Shown here: piece by piece, positions 59,416-64,000 of the stretch
Numbering within the stretch: the first letter of the stretch is position 1
How the letters are laid out: every line of letters starts with the position of its first letter
NCBI GenBank assembly: GCA_009377445.1
Contig: WHUA01000007.1
Coordinates: forward strand, 62,001-126,000
Direction of reading: 5' to 3'
From: Alphaproteobacteria bacterium
GTDB lineage: Bacteria; Pseudomonadota; Alphaproteobacteria; UBA8366
DNA: 64,000 nt
Notes under the pieces: model-generated
Databases searched by the model: none
What the model saw: the letters and a program-made list of their open reading frames with translations, nothing else
Told to the model about the DNA's origin: nothing
Program-made: the position numbers and the translations under genes

Positions 59416-60214
59416 TGCCCGGCTTCGGCAGCGTCAAGCCGCGCGACGAGGCGCTCCGGATGAAGCGGACCAGGTCCCCGATACCGGCATCGTCGCCGAA
59501 CTGCTTGACGACCAGATCCACCCGCTCGACCACGGTTCCGGCGCCCGCCTCTTCGAACAGCACGCGGTAGGCCGCGCGCAGATTGTGGAGCTGCTCGCGG
59601 TTGAACCCGCGGCGCTTCAGCCCGATCATGTTGAGGCCAGCGAGCCTTCCCCGCTCCCCCAGCACGGAGCCGTAGGGAATGACGTCGTGATCGACCCCCG
59701 TCATGCCGCCGATCATCGCATGCGCGCCGATGCGGACGAACTGGTGCACCGCCGACAGTCCGCCGATGACCGCGTAGTCGCCGACCACGACATGTCCCGC
59801 CAGCGTCGCGTTGTTCGCCATGATGACGTTGCTGCCGACGTCGCAGTCGTGCGCGACGTGCGCGCCCACCATCAGGAGGCAGTTGTCCCCGACCCGCGTC
59901 AGCATGCCGCCGCCTTCGGTGCCGGGATTGATGGTGACGGATTCGCGGATCGTCGTGCCGCCGCCGATGACCAGGCGCGACGGCTCGCCCTTGTATTTCA
60001 GGTCCTGCGGCGGCAGCCCGATCGATGAGAAGGGAAAGAAGGCGGTGCGCGGCCCGATCGTCGTGCGCCCGCCGATGACGACGTGCGAATGCAGCACCAC
60101 ACCCTCGCCGAGCTCGACGTCGGGGCCGACGCTGCAGAAGGGGCCGATCTCGACATTCGCGGCGAGCGCGGCCTTGGGATCGACCGCCGCGGACGGATGA
60201 ATCTTCGCGCCCAT
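59405..60214 (-). CDS. lpxA: UDP-N-acetylglucosamine acyltransferase LpxA
   Basis: A 269-residue left-handed beta-helix enzyme, with hexapeptide repeats through most of the protein (for example IHPSAAVDPKAALAANVEIG and HVAHDCDVGSNVIMANNATL, the latter holding the catalytic His in HDCDVG). The C-terminal helical part contains FNREQLHNLRAAYRVLF. It adds the first acyl chain of lipid A. Its ATG abuts the fabZ stop codon. Confidence 0.98.
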   Translation of the reverse strand: MGAKIHPSAAVDPKAALAANVEIGPFCSVGPDVELGEGVVLHSHVVIGGRTTIGPRTAFFPFSSIGLPPQDLKYKGEPSRLVIGGGTTIRESVTINPGTEGGGMLTRVGDNCLLMVGAHVAHDCDVGSNVIMANNATLAGHVVVGDYAVIGGLSAVHQFVRIGAHAMIGGMTGVDHDVIPYGSVLGERGRLAGLNMIGLKRRGFNREQLHNLRAAYRVLFEEAGAGTVVERVDLVVKQFGDDAGIGDLVRFIRSASSRGLTLPKPGNGG

Positions 60215-60697
60215 TCAGGTGTCCATCACCATGGCGGTGTAGATGGCCTCGGCGACGACCTTGCCGTCGACCTTCGCCTTGCCTTCGAATTTCCAGACTT
60301 TGTCGCGCTGCCGCAGCTTCGTCACCTCGATGTGCAGGACGTCGCCCGGCACCACCGGCCTGCGGAAGCGCGCCTCGTTGATCGACATGAAATAGACCAG
60401 CTTGCCGGTCGGATCGATCTTCTGGGACACGATGACGAGAACCGCGGCCGTCTGCGCCATCGCCTCGATGATCAGCACGCCGGGCATGATCGGCCGCTCC
60501 GGAAAATGCCCCTGGAAATGCGGCTCCGACGCGGTCACGCACTTTATGCCGGTCGCGCTCTCGTTGGCGCGGATATCGACGATCCGGTCGACCATGAGAA
60601 AAGGATAGCGGTGCGGCAGCGCCCGCATGATGCCTTCGATGCCGACGTCCGCAAGGCGCTCGCCGTCGGCATATGTGCCGGCAACATTGTCGTCCAT
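60215..60697 (-). CDS. fabZ: 3-hydroxyacyl-ACP dehydratase FabZ
   Basis: A 160-residue hotdog-fold enzyme: [16 protein letters not shown] with the catalytic His, [20 protein letters not shown] with the catalytic Glu, and [15 protein letters not shown]. It dehydrates 3-hydroxyacyl-ACP and competes with LpxA for 3-hydroxymyristoyl-ACP, explaining its place in this operon. ATG 60697 has GGGAGA upstream; an earlier in-frame start adds 34 unrelated residues. It directly follows skp, where lpxD would be expected. Confidence 0.98.
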   Translation of the reverse strand: MDDNVAGTYADGERLADVGIEGIMRALPHRYPFLMVDRIVDIRANESATGIKCVTASEPHFQGHFPERPIMPGVLIIEAMAQTAAVLVIVSQKIDPTGKLVYFMSINEARFRRPVVPGDVLHIEVTKLRQRDKVWKFEGKAKVDGKVVAEAIYTAMVMDT

Positions 60698-60802
60698 CGC
60701 ACTTCTCCCGATGCTCACGCCCAGGCCCCTTTTCCGGTACCATGTGCCGCCGGCGTACGGCGACGGCGCCCACGATCGGGCGGACCGCCCGTCTGGCACA
60801 AG

Positions 60803-61426
60803 TTATTTGCCGGACTTGGGCTTGGTCAACTCTACTTTCGGCAAACGCGCATCCAGGCGGCGCAGCGCTTCGTCGGTGATGACGATCTGGTTCTCGGCGA
60901 ACAGCACCAGCCCGCGCCCGCGGCCGGCGTTGAGGATCAGGTTGATCCCTCGCTCCTCGGCCAGCTCCTTGAGGACGGCGATCAAGGAAAGGTCGACCTG
61001 GTGCATGCCGTTGTTGAACATGTCGTCCAGCTCGCGCTTGCGCTCCTGTATGATGCGCTGCAACTCGTTCACCCGGTCGCGGACCGCCTTGCGCTTGGCC
61101 GCGTATTCCGTGTCGCCCGCGCCCAGCTCGCGCGTGCCCGGCTCACGCGCGCTGAATTCCGCGCGCACCGACTCCAGCTCCTGCTGGATCGGCTTGATTT
61201 CCGCCTGGAACTGCTGCTGCCGCTCGTCGATCTGGCTGCGCACGCTCTTGCCGGCGGCGGATTCCTTGACGACGAACTGGAAGTCGATCACCCCGATGAC
61301 CGGCGTCGGCATCGGCATGGGCGGCGGCTGGATCTTTTCCTGGCCAAGCGCCGCTTCGGGGACCGCGCCTGCAATCCCGGCCGCGAGAAGAGCGGCGGCC
61401 ATTAGATATCGGATACCGCGGGCCAT
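60803..61426 (-). CDS. skp: Periplasmic chaperone Skp/OmpH
   Basis: A 207-residue protein with a signal peptide (about 1-28, RYLMAAALLAAGIAGAVPEA ending ALGQ), then IGVIDFQFVVKESAAGKSVR and a long helical coiled-coil region (about 70-160) for the tentacles of the trimer. It shields outer-membrane proteins on the way to BamA, encoded just upstream. It starts 4 bp after the bamA stop. The C-terminal LPKVELTKPKSGK is basic. Confidence 0.93.
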   Translation of the reverse strand: MARGIRYLMAAALLAAGIAGAVPEAALGQEKIQPPPMPMPTPVIGVIDFQFVVKESAAGKSVRSQIDERQQQFQAEIKPIQQELESVRAEFSAREPGTRELGAGDTEYAAKRKAVRDRVNELQRIIQERKRELDDMFNNGMHQVDLSLIAVLKELAEERGINLILNAGRGRGLVLFAENQIVITDEALRRLDARLPKVELTKPKSGK

Positions 61427-61430
61427 CGCC

Positions 61431-63992
61431 TTAGAAACGCGTGCCGAAGCTGAAGCTGAAGATCTGCTGCTTATCGAAATCCTCCTTGAGGTACGGATAC
61501 GCCAGGTCTAGGCGCACCGGGCCAAGCGGCGAGCGCCAGGCGATACCGACGCCGGCCGACGCGCGCAAGCTCATGCTGTCATCGATCAGGTTCTCCGGGC
61601 CGTCGGCGCCGAACGCGGTGCCGAAGTCGGTAAAGATCGCGCCGCGGACGCCGAACTCTTCCGGCAGGCCGACCGGGAAGGTCAGCTCGATGGTGCCGAC
61701 GCCATAGGTCTTGGCGCCCAACGCGTCGTCGGTGAACTTGTCATGCGGCCCCATGCCGCCAACTTCGAATCCGCGCATGTTGTCGTTGCCGAGCAGGAAC
61801 GCATCCGTGACCCGGACGTCCTGCCCGAGGCCTTCGATGTGACCGATATCCTTGCTGAATACGGCGATCCATTTCTTGTTGATCGCATAATAGTATTTCG
61901 ACTTCCAGGTCGCCTGGGCATAGCGGACCCCGCCACCGAGCCCGGCGAAGTCGCTCGAGAGCCGGGTAACCAGGCCCGACGTAGGCTCTATCCGGCTGTC
62001 GCGGGTGTCGTATGACAGCGTCTGGCCCACGATCGATTCGAACTCGGCGCCGGACTGGTCCTTGATGATCTGCGACGCGTCGTCGGCGACATCGGTGATG
62101 TTCACCCATTGTCCGGTCAGCCGAACGCCGTGAGACCATTCCTCGTTGATCTCGTAGTTGGCCCGAAGCCGGCCGCCCGTCTTGTCTTCACGGAACGAGC
62201 TTTCGTCCTGCCGGCTCGACCGGACGCTGAAGAGGTCTATGCCGGCGGCGAGGTTCCGATCGAGGAAATACGGCTCGGTGAAGCCGATATCGAACTGTTG
62301 CGTGCGTTGCGATATTCGCACCGCGGCCTTGAGGTCCTGGCCGCGGCCGAGCAGGTTGCGCTCGCGCATGCCGATTTCGCCGACGACGCCGTCACGGGTC
62401 GAAAAGCCGGCGCCGATGCTCAATTCGCCGGTCGGCTGCTCCTCGACGTCGACCTCGATCACCGTCTTGTCGGGGCTCGACCCGCGCGCCTTGTTGGCCT
62501 CGACGGTCTTGAAGAATCCGAGGTTGCGAATTCGCTGCTGCGAGCGCTGCAGCTTGGCCGTGTTGAACGCATCGCCCTCGGTCAGGCGGAATTCTCGGCG
62601 GATGACCTTGTCCAGCGTCCGGGTATTGCCGCGAATATCGATGCGCTCGACGAATACCCGCGGCCCCTCCTGCACCTCGAAGGTGACGCCGATGGTGTGC
62701 TTCTCGCGGTCGCGGCGGGCGCGCGGGCGAACCTCGACGAAGGCGTAGCCGAAATTGCCCGCCTCGTTGGTGAGCTGGAGCACCGTGTCGTCCACCAGCC
62801 GCGAGCTGTACCAGTCGCCGTTCTTGAACTTGATCAGCGGCTTCAGCGCCTCGGGCTTGATGTCCTTGATCTTCGATACCACCTCGATGTCGCCAAACTT
62901 ATAGCGCTCGCCCTCCTCGAGGGTGATCGTGACGAAGAAGTCGCTGCGGTCGGGCGCCAGCTCGGCCACCGCCGAGACGACGCGAAAGTCGGCGTAGCCG
63001 TTCTCGAGGTAGAACCGGCGCAGCAGCTCGCGATCGAAGGTCAGCCGGTCGGGGTCGTATTTGTCGGCCGATGTGAGAATGCGCCACCACCTGCTCTCCT
63101 TGGTGAGGATCACCTCCTGCAGCTCGCTGTCCGAGAAGACGCGGTTGCCGACGAAGGATATGGAGCGAATGCCCGATTCCGGCCCTTCCTTGATCTCGTA
63201 GACGAGATTGACCCGGTTCTGCTCGAGCTGGATGACCTTAGGCTCGACCACGGCCGCGAAATAGCCGCTCCGCCGGTACAGCTCGATGATGCGCTTCACG
63301 TCCTGCTGCACCTTGGTGCGCGTGAAGACGACGCGCGGGCGGAGCTGTATCTCGGTGTTGAGCTCCTCCTCGTCGAGCGCGTCGTTGCCCTCGAAGACGA
63401 TCTGGTTGATGACCGGATTTTCCACCACCCGGACGATCAGGCGGTCGCCCTCGCGGCTTATCGCCACGTCGGCGAACAACCCGGTGCCATAGAGCGCCTT
63501 GAGCGAATTGTTGACCGTCGACCCGTCGAGCACGTCACCGGGCTTCACGGTCATGTAGCTGCGCACCGTGGCCGGATCGATACGCTGCGTGCCGTCCACG
63601 ACGATTTCCGAAATGGGCGGGCCGCCGGGGGCGACCTGCGGCGCCTCGCGCTGCGGCGGCGGGGCTATACCCCCCTGCGGCGACGGCGGCACGATCGTGG
63701 GAAGCTCGCGGCCCGTGGGCGCGGCCCTTTCCGGCGCGGCCGGCGCCGCCGGCGCCGCTTGTGCGGGTGCGGGTGCGGGTGCGGGCGGCACGATCGTGGG
63801 AACGCTACCGCTTTCGGGCGGAGGGGTCGAGGGCGGCTGCGAAGGGGGCTGCGACGGCGGAGTCGACGACTGCGGCACGGGCGGCGGGACGACCGTCGGT
63901 ACCTTGTCGCTCTGGGCTGCGGCGAATACCGACAGCAAGACAATGGTTAGGAATACGCCGAAAGTAACGGCGCTCTTAAGCCCCGGCCCCAA
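61431..63992 (-). CDS. bamA: Outer membrane protein assembly factor BamA, with proline-rich N-terminal extension (5' end uncertain)
   Basis: At least 853 residues. A signal-like segment (about 6-27, KSAVTFGVFLTIVLLSVFAA) is followed by a Pro-rich stretch of about 95 residues with three PT(I/V)VPP motifs, five POTRA domains (from about ISEIVVDGTQRIDPATVRSY), and a 16-strand barrel ending FSFGTRF with the final Phe. VRGF-like RGFEVGG lies in the barrel. The TTG at 63992 is the first usable start, but the frame stays open to the window edge, so the true start may be outside. Confidence 0.95.
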   Translation of the reverse strand: MGPGLKSAVTFGVFLTIVLLSVFAAAQSDKVPTVVPPPVPQSSTPPSQPPSQPPSTPPPESGSVPTIVPPAPAPAPAQAAPAAPAAPERAAPTGRELPTIVPPSPQGGIAPPPQREAPQVAPGGPPISEIVVDGTQRIDPATVRSYMTVKPGDVLDGSTVNNSLKALYGTGLFADVAISREGDRLIVRVVENPVINQIVFEGNDALDEEELNTEIQLRPRVVFTRTKVQQDVKRIIELYRRSGYFAAVVEPKVIQLEQNRVNLVYEIKEGPESGIRSISFVGNRVFSDSELQEVILTKESRWWRILTSADKYDPDRLTFDRELLRRFYLENGYADFRVVSAVAELAPDRSDFFVTITLEEGERYKFGDIEVVSKIKDIKPEALKPLIKFKNGDWYSSRLVDDTVLQLTNEAGNFGYAFVEVRPRARRDREKHTIGVTFEVQEGPRVFVERIDIRGNTRTLDKVIRREFRLTEGDAFNTAKLQRSQQRIRNLGFFKTVEANKARGSSPDKTVIEVDVEEQPTGELSIGAGFSTRDGVVGEIGMRERNLLGRGQDLKAAVRISQRTQQFDIGFTEPYFLDRNLAAGIDLFSVRSSRQDESSFREDKTGGRLRANYEINEEWSHGVRLTGQWVNITDVADDASQIIKDQSGAEFESIVGQTLSYDTRDSRIEPTSGLVTRLSSDFAGLGGGVRYAQATWKSKYYYAINKKWIAVFSKDIGHIEGLGQDVRVTDAFLLGNDNMRGFEVGGMGPHDKFTDDALGAKTYGVGTIELTFPVGLPEEFGVRGAIFTDFGTAFGADGPENLIDDSMSLRASAGVGIAWRSPLGPVRLDLAYPYLKEDFDKQQIFSFSFGTRF

Positions 63993-64000
63993 ATAAGTAA

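Overview
The window is 64 kb of GC-rich, tightly packed chromosomal DNA from an alphaproteobacterium. The evidence is gene order and content. There is a dusB-ntrB-ntrC-ntrY-ntrX-trkA-dat-hfq-hflX block, an ispDF fusion, an E1-beta subunit with its own lipoyl domain, an alphaproteobacterial LexA box (GAAC-N7-GAAC) and the block trpGDC-moaC-moeA-lexA-comEC-gltX-gltA-lpxB-lpxI-lpxA-fabZ-skp-bamA. Order-level placement (Rhodospirillales-like or Rhizobiales-like) cannot be fixed from sequence alone. I see no rRNA, tRNA, CRISPR array, prophage or transposase gene. Most genes are core housekeeping genes and show no sign of recent transfer.

Layout. 1-9 kb, mostly minus strand: dodecin, a two-subunit ThDP decarboxylase related to sulfopyruvate/phosphonopyruvate decarboxylase, an unknown 88-residue protein, a gamma-glutamyltransferase, plus-strand mazG, a small membrane protein, a DUF3095 protein, a 3-hydroxyisobutyrate-dehydrogenase-like enzyme and two tandem inositol-monophosphatase paralogues. 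9-11 kb: groESL with a CIRCE operator and a terminator. 11-23.4 kb, minus strand: one long run from dusB through the NtrBC and NtrYX nitrogen systems, TrkA, a D-amino-acid transaminase and a HAD phosphatase to Hfq and HflX. 23.4-27.3 kb: a CcsA-like membrane protein, divergent from the ispDF-pgpA-cinA operon, which converges on an HTH regulator. 27.8-40.6 kb, minus strand: tpiA, secG, pyrG, kdsA, eno, ftsB, pdhABC, lpdA, lipA, ratA, linking lower glycolysis, the pyruvate dehydrogenase complex and lipoate synthesis. 40.8-51.2 kb, mainly plus strand: ppiD-trpE, a divergent polysaccharide deacetylase (minus), an enoyl-CoA hydratase, trpGDC, moaC and moeA. 51.3-64 kb: lexA, comEC (minus), gltX, gltA, then the minus-strand envelope operon bamA-skp-fabZ-lpxA-lpxI-lpxB. 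That operon lacks the lpxD usually found between skp and fabZ.

The most unusual content is repetitive DNA. (1) A 63-bp element made of two strong hairpins occurs in the same reading frame inside two unrelated proteins: one of the two inositol-phosphatase paralogues and the HTH regulator. It adds about 21 residues sharing the motif DRRATTRAP. The adjacent paralogue lacks the insert, which supports insertion. The invaded phosphatase has also lost a metal-binding aspartate. (2) An intergenic long-hairpin family of about 85 bp has six full copies and one half copy. Its arms carry conserved mismatches and its outer stem co-varies. (3) A third, C/G-run repeat lies between the convergent gltA and lpxB genes. 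These may be small non-autonomous repeat families spread by functions not encoded in this window.
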